Below are positions 1 to 7,376 of a stretch of DNA of 39,737 nt, one piece after another; positions within the stretch are counted from its first letter, which is position 1; each line of letters begins with the position of its first letter. The stretch covers positions 2,405,647 through 2,445,383 of the forward strand of contig CP070770.1 of assembly GCA_020345765.1 (NCBI GenBank), given 5' to 3'. Source of the DNA: Deltaproteobacteria bacterium (GTDB taxonomy: Bacteria; Desulfobacterota; G020345765). The position numbers and the translations under genes are program-made. The notes under the pieces were generated by a model. It was not told the DNA's origin, did not search any database, and saw nothing but the letters and a program-made list of their open reading frames with translations.

Positions 1-110
1 CACATCTTGGCTCTTGCCTTCCCCCTCTAAACCTTTATCCCTATCCCGCACATATACATTATTTTTTAATAATACTGGGATCTTATTTCCCCAATAAGTC
101 ATACGAACCA

Positions 111-1265
111 TCAGGGAGCACCAGTACACGAATAGGTGCCGCAAGCCCTCCACTCATAATCGACGGTTGAAGAAGTGGATGAACCCCCGCTGATGCTGGA
201 AGAAATACCGCTGGCCCTGTTATTATAACCACCGCTAACGCTGGAGTACATGCCGCTGGCCGTGTTGGTATACCCACCGCTGACGCTGGAATAAACACCG
301 ATAGTGGTGTTACTTATGCCTCCGCTGACACTGGACCAGAGGCCGCTGGCCGTGTTATACCGCCCCCCGCTGACGCTTGCGTATTTAGTGGTAGCCCCGT
401 TTCCGTAGCCCCCGCTGATGCTGGAGTACTCACCGCTGGCCGTATTGATCTCGCCCCCACTGACAATGGAGAAGTCACCGCTGGCCGTGTTGGTATACCC
501 CCCGCTGACGCTGGAGAAGTCGCCGCTGGCCGTGTTGTCTCTACCCCCGCCTATGCTGGAGTACATACCGCTGGCCGTGTTGGTAAACCCCCCGCTGACG
601 CTGGAATAGACGCCGATAGTGGTGTTGCCTAATCCTCCGCTGACGCTGGAAACAGAACCGTTGGCTAAGTTGAGGGCACCACCGCTGACGCTAGACTGGT
701 TGCCCAGAGCCTCGTTGTAATACCCCCCACTGACGCTGGAGTAGGCGCCGCTCACGGTATTGTTGTAGCCCGCTACGAATCCTCCGTAGGTAGGGTAGTT
801 GTGCTCAGGGCCCACGATAAAATTGTGCGAGCCACCCCGGTTCGGACTACCAGGCGCCTCGTTATAACCCACCAACAGGTTACCCAGGCCGTTAATTACA
901 GTCGTTGCACCACTACCGTTCCGGATATGCAGGTTGGCATCATGAAAGATCACATGGGGACCGCTCAGGCTGTTAATCATGGCTGAGCTGATGGTTATAT
1001 ACGGATGAAGCAGAAGGGCATTGTTGGATTGTATGGTAGTAATGCTTCCCTCAGCCGTTGTCAGACGATTATCCACGGTAGTGAGTCCCGCCTGAAGAGC
1101 CGTGATCTCAATCTGCTGGGCTTCGACCTGCGCTTCCAGGGCGATGATTAACTCTTCCAACTCCGACTGATCACATGGGCAGGTGGATACAGAGTCGTCA
1201 CCGCATCCGCCGAGTAGCGATAGGACAAAGACAAGGCTGACAGTAATAAGTCCTGACTTTTTCAT
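111..1265 (-). CDS. Lipoprotein with coiled-coil stalk and YadA-head-like repeats
   Basis: Predicted surface or outer-membrane lipoprotein of 384 residues; function unknown. The N-terminus is a lipoprotein signal peptide: Lys2-Lys3, a hydrophobic core, and lipobox L18-G-G-C21. Residues 33-80 look like a coiled coil. From about residue 165 to 360 there are 13 tandem 15-residue units of the pattern NTASGxYSSVSGGxx, which resembles the left-handed beta-roll head repeats (Hep_Hag) of trimeric autotransporters. Units 4-5 and 11-12 are near copies (both carry NTTIGVYSSVSGG), so a longer block of seven units appears duplicated. There is no C-terminal YadA membrane anchor; anchoring would be by the N-terminal lipid. 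A good ribosome binding site (AAGGAGG) precedes the ATG. The repeats are clear; trimerisation and surface location are inferred. Confidence 0.85.
   Translation of the reverse strand: MKKSGLITVSLVFVLSLLGGCGDDSVSTCPCDQSELEELIIALEAQVEAQQIEITALQAGLTTVDNRLTTAEGSITTIQSNNALLLHPYITISSAMINSLSGPHVIFHDANLHIRNGSGATTVINGLGNLLVGYNEAPGSPNRGGSHNFIVGPEHNYPTYGGFVAGYNNTVSGAYSSVSGGYYNEALGNQSSVSGGALNLANGSVSSVSGGLGNTTIGVYSSVSGGFTNTASGMYSSIGGGRDNTASGDFSSVSGGYTNTASGDFSIVSGGEINTASGEYSSISGGYGNGATTKYASVSGGRYNTASGLWSSVSGGISNTTIGVYSSVSGGYTNTASGMYSSVSGGYNNRASGISSSISGGSSTSSTVDYEWRACGTYSCTGAP
190..760. repeat. Imperfect 45-bp tandem repeats inside the lipoprotein gene
   Basis: About 13 degenerate 45-bp units encode the 15-residue repeats. 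On the plus strand most units carry a variant of CCGCTGACGCTGGA. Segments near 268-325 and 580-637 are near copies of each other, about 315 bp (seven units) apart, which suggests block duplication by unequal recombination. All units keep the reading frame. Confidence 0.8.
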
Positions 1266-1444
1266 CTTTTACCTCCTTAGTAAGTTCATAGTTCAGAGTA
1301 CACAGGACAGATCTCAATGACCAATGACCAAATCCCAAATTACAAATAAAATCCAAATTCCAAAGCCCTCGCCTTCGCATGCCTAATTTGTCGCTTTTGC
1401 TATAAAGCCGAAAGCTTCGGCGGAGCAGGCAAATTTCAGACTTC
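1266..1444. other. Intergenic region with GCTTCGGCGG palindrome
   Basis: Between two minus-strand genes. It holds the ribosome binding site of the lipoprotein gene, a low-complexity stretch rich in CAAAT-type words (about 1318-1370), and a palindromic repeat at 1406-1430 containing GCCGAAAGCTTCGGC. That repeat belongs to the TTCG-rich family seen elsewhere in the window. No gene was found here. Confidence 0.5.
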
Positions 1445-2620
1445 TCATCTTATTTTCACCCTCCCACTTTTCCCCGTCTCCTTTTTCCCGGTTCTCCGCT
1501 TTTTGCTCCGAGGTTTTGGCGAGCGGGCAAGTTCAGCCTCGAGCTCTTCGACCGTGGGCAGTTCGCCTTTGAGATCATCGGGCAGAGACCTGACGATTCT
1601 GGTTTTCCACTCGGCAACGCCAATGGGCTTTTTAAGGTCACGGAGGGCATACTCGACCACGAAGCGATCTTTTCCGCGGCAGAGAAGCAGGCCAATAGTG
1701 GGTTTGTCGTTGTGATGACGCAAAAGGTCATCCACAGCTGAAAGATAGAGATTGATCTGCCCCACAAAGGCTGGATCAAAGGGCACGGCCTTTAACTCTA
1801 CCACAACAAAGCTTCGCAGTTTTAGATGGTATAAGAGCAGGTCAATCATAAAATCGCGGTTCCCGACTTCAAGCGCGACCTGTCGCCCAACGAAGGCAAA
1901 GCCCGCACCCAGCTCCAGGAGGAATTTCTGGATATGGTCCACCAAGGCCTGTTCGACCTCGTGCTCACGCCGGGGATCGGCGGTCCCGAGAAAGTCGAAA
2001 AGATAGGGGTCCTTGAACACCTGCGCCGCCATGTCGGACTCGGTGGGTGGCAACGCGGCCGGGAAATTTGAGATGGCTTTCCCTTGCCTTTCGTGGAGGC
2101 GGCCGTCAATTTGCAGGCAGAGAATAGGCTGGGACCATCCATTGTGGAGAGCTTGCTCGGCATACCAGAGGCGTGCCTTGTGGTCATCGAGACGCTCGAG
2201 CAAGGCGATATTATGCCGCCAGGGTAATTGTGCAACGACCCGTTGCACAATTTCGCGGTCCGTCCAGGCGGCGGCAAAGGCTCGCATGTACTTGAGGTTG
2301 CGGGGGGAAAGTCCCTTCATGTCGGGAAAAGCTTGGCGGAGATCCGAGGAAAGACGGTCAATAACCCTTGCTCCCCAGCCTTCGCGGCCCTGTCGCTCCA
2401 AAATGGATCGGCCAATGTCCCAATACAACAGGGTCATCGCGGAATTGGCGGACAGAACAATCCGCAATCTCTCCCCGGCGATGCGTCTCTTTAGATCGGC
2501 TAAAAGCCCTGCATAATCAGCCGGAAGTTCCGAAACCGGCGGAGAGACCGGGAAAGCGGCGTCCTGTCTGACCCGCCCCAAGGCGCGTCGGTTATTATTT
2601 TTGCTTTTCTTACTCGCCAT
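1445..2620 (-). CDS. DUF1016 (YhcG-like) PDDEXK nuclease
   Basis: Predicted cytoplasmic nuclease of 391 residues, the usual size for DUF1016/YhcG proteins. The N-terminal DUF1016 domain (about 35-180) shows YWDIGRSI and the segment LSPRNLKYMRAFA followed by QLPWRHNIALLERL. The C-terminal half is a PDDEXK-type fold: D260 in DFMIDLLLYH, then E275-x-K277 in FVVVELKA, followed by FVGQINLYLSAVDD and GLLLCRGKD. The extreme C-terminus is basic. Such proteins are often found near restriction and defence genes, and their physiological role is poorly known. The neighbouring upstream gene on the same strand is an unrecognised winged-helix-like protein 156 bp away. Family assignment is firm; the cellular role is not. 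Confidence 0.88.
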   Translation of the reverse strand: MASKKSKNNNRRALGRVRQDAAFPVSPPVSELPADYAGLLADLKRRIAGERLRIVLSANSAMTLLYWDIGRSILERQGREGWGARVIDRLSSDLRQAFPDMKGLSPRNLKYMRAFAAAWTDREIVQRVVAQLPWRHNIALLERLDDHKARLWYAEQALHNGWSQPILCLQIDGRLHERQGKAISNFPAALPPTESDMAAQVFKDPYLFDFLGTADPRREHEVEQALVDHIQKFLLELGAGFAFVGRQVALEVGNRDFMIDLLLYHLKLRSFVVVELKAVPFDPAFVGQINLYLSAVDDLLRHHNDKPTIGLLLCRGKDRFVVEYALRDLKKPIGVAEWKTRIVRSLPDDLKGELPTVEELEAELARSPKPRSKKRRTGKKETGKSGRVKIR

Positions 2621-2714
2621 TCTCCGTCTCCTTCATGTTTACCTCATTTTTTTCATCTTCCCCTTGATAAGGGGATATCTCTTACCCCAGCTTGCTTTAT
2701 CGTTAATAAAATAG

Positions 2715-2729
2715 GAACCCGTCCCCAAT
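2715..2729. repeat. 15-bp direct repeat, left copy
   Basis: GAACCCGTCCCCAAT here is repeated exactly at 3875-3889. The pair brackets the winged-helix-like gene. GGGGACGGGTTC-type words are common in REP-like elements mobilised by Y1 (RAYT/IS200-like) transposases, but no such transposase is present here. Confidence 0.6.
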
Positions 2730-2776
2730 TTCTTCTTGCATTAACACACTCCATAGAATCCGTGTCGGTGTCCGTG

Positions 2777-3772
2777 TTATCTGCGGATATTATCTCCTTT
2801 AAGTCCCCCAAGTATATCAAGGACTGCTCGGCCAAAAGGCTCAAGGTATCGGGCCCCGGGATAAGAATCGGGCTCAGGAACCTGGACCTTAAGAGGTTTA
2901 CCGATTAATCTTACCTCCGGCAAAAGATCACGGAAAAGGGAAGAAAGCAGATATTCGTCATCAGACCACGGGGAAGTCGAAAGCGCCTTTGCCAGCTGGT
3001 CCAGCACCAGAAAGGTCCGGACCCAGTTCAGGTAACCGGGCTTTTCCTTTAATCCCAGGAGATTAAGCCATTCACTTTCCCTCTCCAGATAGTAGTCCCC
3101 AATCTTCTTCCCGGCAACCTTCGTCACCACCCCGGCCTTTTTCCATCTTCCCAGGATCCGGTAGACATTTTTCTGATCGTAAAAGACCTCCCGGGCAATG
3201 GAGTTGGAATTGCCCCCGGGGTTAAGTAAAAGATAGATAAGGACTTCAACCCGGGCATCCACACCAAAGACAGACCGCAGTAGCAGCTGGAGCAGGGGAG
3301 GCTGCTGAACCTTGGGTTCGGTCACGACCCCCTTTATCTGGAAGGCGCTGAAGATCTCTTCATACTCTTTAACACTAACCCTCTCCGGATCGGGTGTATC
3401 GGACCCCTTGCTGAAGATAGTTTTTTGGGCAAATTTATTATGGGTATCGGTCATTAAATTAAACACCCCCGGGGTAAGAACAGGCCCATTTACCACGGTG
3501 GACTTTTCCAAAAAGACCTTGACGATCCTCTTGAGCCGGGAGAGGTTCACCCACTGTCCGTTACTAATCAACCATTCAAGCGAAGCCGAGAGGATACGGC
3601 TGTCATGTAAACCGACAGCCAGGGTTGAGACTATCATGGCCTCGAGGTCTACTGTCCAATATCCTTCGGACTGAACGTGGGAAGAGACGCCGGCCGCGGG
3701 CCAGTGCCTCCAATGGATCTCGAGCAGGTCATTTACGAACCGCTCTTTAAATTCTTTCAGCGACAGACTCAT
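2777..3772 (-). CDS. Unrecognised protein with winged-helix-like segment
   Basis: A 331-residue protein I cannot assign to a named family. About residues 175-235 look like a winged helix: EVLIYLLLNPGGNSNSIAREVFYDQ, then KNVYRILGRWKKAGVV and KVAGKKIGDYYLE, a pattern typical of DNA-binding repressor domains. The flanking regions are mostly helical, with no signal peptide or membrane segment. The ATG lies only 8 nt after a perfect -10 box and has no ribosome binding site, so the mRNA is probably leaderless. ATTAGGA heptamers around the promoter suggest autoregulation. It precedes the DUF1016 nuclease on the same strand. The gene is flanked by an exact 15-bp direct repeat (2715-2729 and 3875-3889), which hints at acquisition. 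Confidence 0.75.
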   Translation of the reverse strand: MSLSLKEFKERFVNDLLEIHWRHWPAAGVSSHVQSEGYWTVDLEAMIVSTLAVGLHDSRILSASLEWLISNGQWVNLSRLKRIVKVFLEKSTVVNGPVLTPGVFNLMTDTHNKFAQKTIFSKGSDTPDPERVSVKEYEEIFSAFQIKGVVTEPKVQQPPLLQLLLRSVFGVDARVEVLIYLLLNPGGNSNSIAREVFYDQKNVYRILGRWKKAGVVTKVAGKKIGDYYLERESEWLNLLGLKEKPGYLNWVRTFLVLDQLAKALSTSPWSDDEYLLSSLFRDLLPEVRLIGKPLKVQVPEPDSYPGARYLEPFGRAVLDILGGLKGDNIRR

Positions 3773-3773
3773 A

Positions 3774-3817
3774 TATTAGGATTATAATTCCTTATTATTA
3801 GGATGTCAAGTCCTAAT
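3774..3817. promoter_or_regulatory. Three ATTAGGA/TCCTAAT heptamers around the promoter
   Basis: TATTAGGA occurs at 3774-3781 and 3796-3803 (22 bp apart, two helical turns), and TCCTAAT in opposite orientation at 3811-3817. They lie downstream of the -10, in the spacer and upstream of the -35. This is the geometry of a repressor operator. The protein that binds is unknown; the adjacent winged-helix-like protein is the obvious candidate. Confidence 0.5.
3781..3809 (-). promoter_or_regulatory. Consensus sigma-70 promoter, probably leaderless
   Basis: On the minus strand, TTGACA (3809-3804) and TATAAT (3786-3781) are separated by exactly 17 bp. Both hexamers match the consensus perfectly. The expected start point, about 7 nt downstream, falls at or just before the ATG at 3772, so the transcript would have essentially no 5' leader. 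Confidence 0.8.
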
Positions 3818-3874
3818 TTTCTTAACTGGGGGATAATGTCAAACTCCCTCCCTCCCACTCAATTTGAAAAATGT

Positions 3875-3889
3875 GAACCCGTCCCCAAT
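3875..3889. repeat. 15-bp direct repeat, right copy
   Basis: Exact copy of the sequence at 2715-2729, in the same orientation. It lies in the 476-bp intergenic region between the winged-helix-like gene and panB. Confidence 0.6.
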
Positions 3890-3976
3890 CTCCCTTCCTC
3901 GCTAGCCTACTTCGCCATCCTCCTCTGTCCCGCGGGAATGCGGGATTCTGGCGGAATAAAAAAAGCAAAAAAAAAC

Positions 3977-4005
3977 TGGACAAGCCAAAAAAAGCCTGAT
4001 AGTAT
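3977..4005 (+). promoter_or_regulatory. Putative panBCD promoter
   Basis: TGGACA (3977-3982) and TAGTAT (4000-4005) are 17 bp apart, one and two mismatches from consensus. Transcription would start near 4011-4013, exactly where the first leader helix begins. Confidence 0.6.
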
Positions 4006-4010
4006 TATTA

Positions 4011-4200
4011 AAGCTTATCCACTTACGGTAGATACCCCTCAGGGGATCTAACCGGAATACGGTAGGATAAGCAAAGGACATAAATAAGATACCGCTGGGA
4101 TCCGGAAGGTAAAACACGGGTTTCAATCCGAACCTGGGACCGAGACGGGAAAGAAGGGTAAGGTAAAGCCTTCCGGCGATCAGTCCGGGAGGCTTTTTTT
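4011..4200 (+). ncRNA. pan-motif-like structured leader of panBCD
   Basis: A structured 5' leader of about 190 nt. An outer helix pairs GCTTATCC (4013-4020) with GGATAAGC (4065-4072). Inside it, a hairpin from about 4026 to 4053 pairs CGG-TAGAT-CCCC with GGGG-ATCTA-CCG and has one unpaired A on each strand. The published pan RNA motif, found upstream of panB/panC/panD in Firmicutes, Chloroflexi and Deltaproteobacteria, is a stem with two conserved bulged A residues, which matches both the structure and the gene context. Downstream, GATCCGGAAGG (4099-4109) can pair with CCTTCCGGCGATC (4169-4181), competing with the terminator. I could not compare with the full consensus, and I could not draw a convincing second copy of the stem. 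An independent small RNA is the alternative. Confidence 0.6.
4165..4200 (+). terminator. Intrinsic terminator/attenuator before panB
   Basis: AAAGCCTTCCGG and CCGGGAGGCTTT form a stem of about 12 pairs (one G-T) with a short loop, followed by a run of seven Ts. It ends 48 nt before the panB ATG, inside the leader. It is therefore an attenuator rather than an operon-end terminator. Its 5' arm can instead pair with 4099-4109. Confidence 0.8.
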
Positions 4201-4248
4201 GTCAGGGAAAAGCATCACTTTCGGGGCTCGAGTTTTGGAGGGCAAAAT

Positions 4249-5049
4249 ATGAAGAAAATCACTATCCTGGACATCCAGAGGATGAAGGACGAAGGGAAGA
4301 AGATCACCATGCTTACTGCCTATGATTACCCGCTGGCCAGGCTCTTCGATGAATCCGGGGTGGAGATTCTACTGGTCGGAGACTCCCTGGGACCCGTGGT
4401 GGCCGGATACGACAATACCCTCCCGGTCACCGTCGAGGAGCTTATCTATCATACCCGGGCAGTTGTGAGGGGCCGGGAGAATGCGTTAGTAGTAGCAGAC
4501 ATGCCCTTCATGTCCTACCAGGTAAGTATCGAAGACGCGAAGAGGAATGCCGGGAGGGTAATCAAGGAGACCGGGGCCGAGGCCGTTAAGCTGGAGGGGG
4601 GTCAGAATATGGCTGATACTATCCGGGCAATCACCGATATCGATATCCCGGTAATGGCGCATATCGGGCTCACCCCCCAGTCGATTCACCGGATGGGGGG
4701 GCACCGCGTCCAGGGCCGGGAGGAAAAGCAGCGGGAAAAATTACTCGCTGATGCCCTGGCCGTCCAGGAGGCGGGGGCATTTTCTCTCGTACTGGAGGGG
4801 ATCCCGACAAAGCTGGGCGAAGAGATAACGAAGAAATTAACCATCCCCACGATCGGCATCGGGGCGGGAATCCACTGCGACGGTCAGGTGCTCGTCAGCC
4901 ACGATCTGCTGGGGCTGTTTCTGGGCCCCCGGCCCAGTTTCGTTAAAGCCTATTGTAACCTGAAGGAGACGATCTCCGGGGCGGTCGGGAAATATCTGGA
5001 CGAGGTGCGGACCGGGAAATTCCCCGATGAGGAGCACAGCTATCGTTAA
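4249..5049 (+). CDS. panB: 3-methyl-2-oxobutanoate hydroxymethyltransferase
   Basis: First committed step of pantothenate synthesis: transfers a hydroxymethyl group from 5,10-methylene-tetrahydrofolate to alpha-ketoisovalerate, giving ketopantoate, in the cytoplasm. The protein is 266 residues, normal for PanB, and a TIM barrel is expected. Family residues are visible: metal ligands D45 (VGDSLG), D84 (VADMPFMSY) and E116 (KLEGG), and the catalytic E183 in LEGIPTKL. The motif IGIGAG follows. Ribosome binding site GGAGGG precedes the ATG. It is followed by panC and panD on the same strand, so three pantothenate enzymes are clustered; panE is not in the window. Expression is probably controlled by the structured leader and attenuator directly upstream. 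Confidence 0.97.
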   Translation: MKKITILDIQRMKDEGKKITMLTAYDYPLARLFDESGVEILLVGDSLGPVVAGYDNTLPVTVEELIYHTRAVVRGRENALVVADMPFMSYQVSIEDAKRNAGRVIKETGAEAVKLEGGQNMADTIRAITDIDIPVMAHIGLTPQSIHRMGGHRVQGREEKQREKLLADALAVQEAGAFSLVLEGIPTKLGEEITKKLTIPTIGIGAGIHCDGQVLVSHDLLGLFLGPRPSFVKAYCNLKETISGAVGKYLDEVRTGKFPDEEHSYR

Positions 5050-5109
5050 TGGTTTATTTCAGGGAATGGCATGGAAGATGAGGGAAGATGAGGGAAAATA
5101 AAGGACTAT

Positions 5110-5276
5110 AAATGTCAAATAAAAAAGCTCAAAGTTCAAATCAATGACAAAAATCCAAATCCTTAAAGAAGTCCTGATGTCCATCGGAGAGGAAGTAATT
5201 ACCAGTAAGCAATTCCCTCTCCCCCGCCCGTCCTGAGCGAAGTCGAAGGATGGGGAGAGGGGTAAGGGTGAGGGGG
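5110..5276. repeat. panB-panC spacer holding intergenic repeats
   Basis: The 289-bp gap between panB and panC holds no gene. At 5110-5160 there is a low-complexity element (AAATGTCAAAT, AGCTCAAAGTTCAAAT). At about 5172-5276 there is a GC-rich palindromic element with GATGTCCATCGGAGAGG, GAGGAAGTAATTACC, TTCCCTCTCC and GGGGAGAGGGGTAAGGGTGAGGGGG. The second element is a sibling of the one at 33828-33940. Its symmetry suggests a REPIN or MITE-like element that could also shape panB-panC mRNA processing. Confidence 0.6.
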
Positions 5277-5338
5277 CTTGGTTTAGGATTCAGCATTTCT
5301 TTGGGGATATTTCGTGATGAGCCAACTATTAAATTCCT

Positions 5339-6184
5339 ATGAGGACGATAAGTAGTATCAAGCAGATGCAGAAGTTCTCCAACCGCCAGCGGGAGGGGGG
5401 GAGGACTATTGCCCTGGTTCCCACCATGGGCTATCTGCACAAAGGACATCTGAGCCTGATGGTAGAGGGCCGGAAGCGTGCCGATATTCTGATAATCAGC
5501 ATTTTCGTAAACCCCACCCAGTTCGGGAAGGGGGAGGACTACCAGGAATACCCCCGGGATTTGACGAGGGATAAGAAACTGGCCCGGGAAGCAGGGGTGG
5601 ATATCATCTTCGCCCCCAAGACATCCCTCATGTACCCCCCGGACTACCAGACCTGGGTAGAGGTGAGGGAGGTAACCAGGAACCTCTGCGGGGCCTCGCG
5701 CCCGGGGCACTTTCAGGGAGTAACCACGGTAGTGGCCAAGCTATTCAATATCATCAAGCCCCATATCGCCCTCTTCGGAGAAAAGGATTTCCAGCAGCTG
5801 GTTACCATCAAGCGGATGGCGGCGGACCTGAACTTCGATATCAAGATCCTGGGAATGCCTACGGTAAGAGAGAACGACGGTCTGGCCATGAGCTCCCGTA
5901 ATACATACTTAAGCCCCCGGGAGAGGGAGTCCGCCTTGAGTTTGAGCCGGTCGCTCCGCCGGGCACGGGAGCTTGTTTCCTCGGGAGAGAGAAATACCAC
6001 CCGGGTCATTGAGGAAATCAAAGGGATTATCGGGAAAGAGAAGCTCATTAATATTGACTATATCAAGATTTGTGATACAGATAACCTCAAGGAGCTGAAG
6101 AAGATTGACCGGAAAGCGGTCATGGCCCTGGCGGCCAAGCTGGGACAGACCAGGCTTATTGACAACTGCATCTTAAAGCCATAA
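5339..6184 (+). CDS. panC: Pantothenate synthetase (pantoate--beta-alanine ligase)
   Basis: Condenses D-pantoate and beta-alanine to pantothenate using ATP (AMP-forming). It is 281 residues long, the normal length. Visible motifs are the nucleotide-binding [11 protein letters not shown] (HxGH, residues 28-38), the substrate region [24 protein letters not shown], and the KMSKS-like MSSRNTYLS. The C-terminus ends TRLIDNC as in typical PanC. It follows panB after a 289-bp repeat-bearing spacer and is only 12 nt from panD. No strong ribosome binding site is seen at the chosen ATG, but the N-terminus aligns with the family. Confidence 0.97.
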   Translation: MRTISSIKQMQKFSNRQREGGRTIALVPTMGYLHKGHLSLMVEGRKRADILIISIFVNPTQFGKGEDYQEYPRDLTRDKKLAREAGVDIIFAPKTSLMYPPDYQTWVEVREVTRNLCGASRPGHFQGVTTVVAKLFNIIKPHIALFGEKDFQQLVTIKRMAADLNFDIKILGMPTVRENDGLAMSSRNTYLSPRERESALSLSRSLRRARELVSSGERNTTRVIEEIKGIIGKEKLINIDYIKICDTDNLKELKKIDRKAVMALAAKLGQTRLIDNCILKP

Positions 6185-6196
6185 AGGAGGAGCACA

Positions 6197-6574
6197 ATGC
6201 AAAGGTTAATGCTGAAATCCAAGATTCACCAGGCAGTGGTCACCGAAGCCGACCTGGACTATGAAGGCAGTATAACCATCGACGAGCAGCTGATGGAGGC
6301 TGTCGATATTCTCCCCTACGAACAGGTCCAGGTCTATAACATCACCAACGGGAGCCGGCTGGAAACCTACGTCATCAAGGGCGAGAGAGGATCGGGGGTC
6401 ATCGGTATCACTGGGGCGGCGGCCCGATTGATGAATAAAGGTGACCGGATAATCATCGCCGGGTATGTCTGCCTGGACGAAAAGGAGATTAAAGCGCATA
6501 AACCCAAGATCGTGCGGGTTAACGAGAAGAATCAAATAATTGATAAAACCGGGTTAAAAGCGGTCAGTAACTAA
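6197..6574 (+). CDS. panD: Aspartate 1-decarboxylase precursor
   Basis: Pyruvoyl-dependent enzyme that makes beta-alanine from L-aspartate for PanC. It is 125 residues, the standard length. The self-cleavage site G24-S25 (YEGSITID) is intact; Ser25 becomes the pyruvoyl cofactor. R/T/Y active-site context is present in VQVYNITNGSRLETY, and GITGAAARLM follows. A strong ribosome binding site (AAAGGAGGAG) precedes the ATG, 12 nt after panC. Completes a panBCD operon. Confidence 0.97.
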   Translation: MQRLMLKSKIHQAVVTEADLDYEGSITIDEQLMEAVDILPYEQVQVYNITNGSRLETYVIKGERGSGVIGITGAAARLMNKGDRIIIAGYVCLDEKEIKAHKPKIVRVNEKNQIIDKTGLKAVSN

Positions 6575-6926
6575 AAATATAAAAAACTCTTGACAAGTAG
6601 TAAAGTATAGTGTAATAATAGTTTTGCTATCAAGATTCTCACCTTTTTATGGCTCCAAAAGGCAACATATTATAAAATAGTATCATATCCAGATTAACCC
6701 GACTTTATCCCGATGTTTAAATTATAATTAGAGGACGTTTTTGCATTCGGACATTCCTTTATAAACCTCACTAAAGCTGCTAAAGTTTATCCTTTTATAT
6801 GGACTTGGGATCTGAACCTTAATGAAGCTTTCGGCATAGCTGTCAGAATGTATATCCGGTGATTTAATTAAAATCCAACCTCAATAAAGCTAAGGAGAGA
6901 AGAAGAATCTACAGGAGTTGAAAAGA
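6575..6926. other. Long rho leader region without a gene
   Basis: A 352-bp AT-rich interval between panD and rho. It holds a putative promoter at 6590-6618, leaving a leader of about 300 nt, unusually long. Known rho genes are autoregulated through their leader by Rho-dependent attenuation, so this is a plausible control region. No intrinsic terminator or clear structured element was seen. Confidence 0.5.
6590..6618 (+). promoter_or_regulatory. Putative rho promoter
   Basis: TTGACA (6590-6595), a 17-bp spacer, and TAATAA (6613-6618). It lies just after panD and drives toward rho. Confidence 0.55.
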
Positions 6927-7364
6927 ATGAAGGTTAGTGAACTCAGCGAACTGGCCAAGGAGCTCAATTTAGAGGGTGCCAGTGTAATGAGGAAGCAGGA
7001 GCTTATCTTTGCCCTGCTTAAGGCCCAGACGGAAATGAATGGCGAGGTTTACGGGGAAGGGGTCCTGGAAACCCTGCCCGACGGCTTCGGCTTCCTCCGG
7101 GCCCCGGATTATAACTATCTTCCGGGCCCCGACGATATTTACGTTTCCCCGTCTCAGATCCGGAGATTCAACTTGAAGACAGGGAATATAATTACCGGTA
7201 TTATCCGTCCCCCCAAAGATGGAGAGAGATACTTCGCACTGCTAAAGGTCGAATCGATAAACAGTGAGGATCCGGATATCGCCCGGGAGAAGATCATGTT
7301 CGACAACCTCACCCCCCTCTACCCCGAAGAAAAAATACTGCTGGAATCCGACCCCAAGAACTAG
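6927..7364 (+). CDS. rho: Transcription termination factor Rho, N-terminal part, ending at in-frame TAG
   Basis: N-terminal RNA-binding half of the hexameric helicase Rho. The start is taken as ATG 6927, nine nt after AGGAG (6913-6917); an upstream TTG at 6918 is one nt from it and is unlikely. The Rho N-terminal helical domain (about 1-45, [26 protein letters not shown]) and the cold-shock-like RNA-binding domain (about 50-120, [29 protein letters not shown]) are intact. Translation stops at TAG (7362-7364, codon 146) after LLESDPKN. The same frame continues [17 protein letters not shown], exactly where Rho proteins read NLSTRVIDL, so TAG replaces a conserved Leu (TTG to TAG would suffice). 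This could be a mutation, a sequence error or readthrough. Confidence 0.9.
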   Translation: MKVSELSELAKELNLEGASVMRKQELIFALLKAQTEMNGEVYGEGVLETLPDGFGFLRAPDYNYLPGPDDIYVSPSQIRRFNLKTGNIITGIIRPPKDGERYFALLKVESINSEDPDIAREKIMFDNLTPLYPEEKILLESDPKN

Positions 7365-7376
7365 TCCACCCGTATT

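Noticed and set aside
190..760. CRISPR-like array from regular 45-bp periodicity
   Set aside because: The units are contiguous, degenerate and all coding, with no spacers between conserved repeats.
418..986. Plus-strand reading frames over the lipoprotein repeats
   Set aside because: They arise from the repetitive codon pattern of the opposite strand.
2656..2675. Hairpin CCCCTT...AAGGGG as terminator of the winged-helix-like gene
   Set aside because: The stem is only six pairs and no T run follows on either strand.
3902..4126. Minus-strand reading frame of 74 codons in the panB leader
   Set aside because: Overlaps the predicted pan leader and shows no protein-like pattern; the structured RNA explains the sequence better.
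4095..4140. TCCGGAAGG word resembling the SRP RNA loop, and a tRNA T-arm-like GGGTTTCAATCC
   Set aside because: The flanking SRP GUCAGGU...AAGCAGC context is missing, and no cloverleaf can be drawn; the pan-leader explanation fits better.
4011..4200. 6S RNA
   Set aside because: Length is close, but there is no rod with the typical central bubble, and the region ends in an attenuator just before panB.
7362..7364. Amber codon read as pyrrolysine
   Set aside because: murA and other genes in the window end in TAG, RF1 is present, and the site is a structural Leu in Rho; no pylT-like sequence was seen here.
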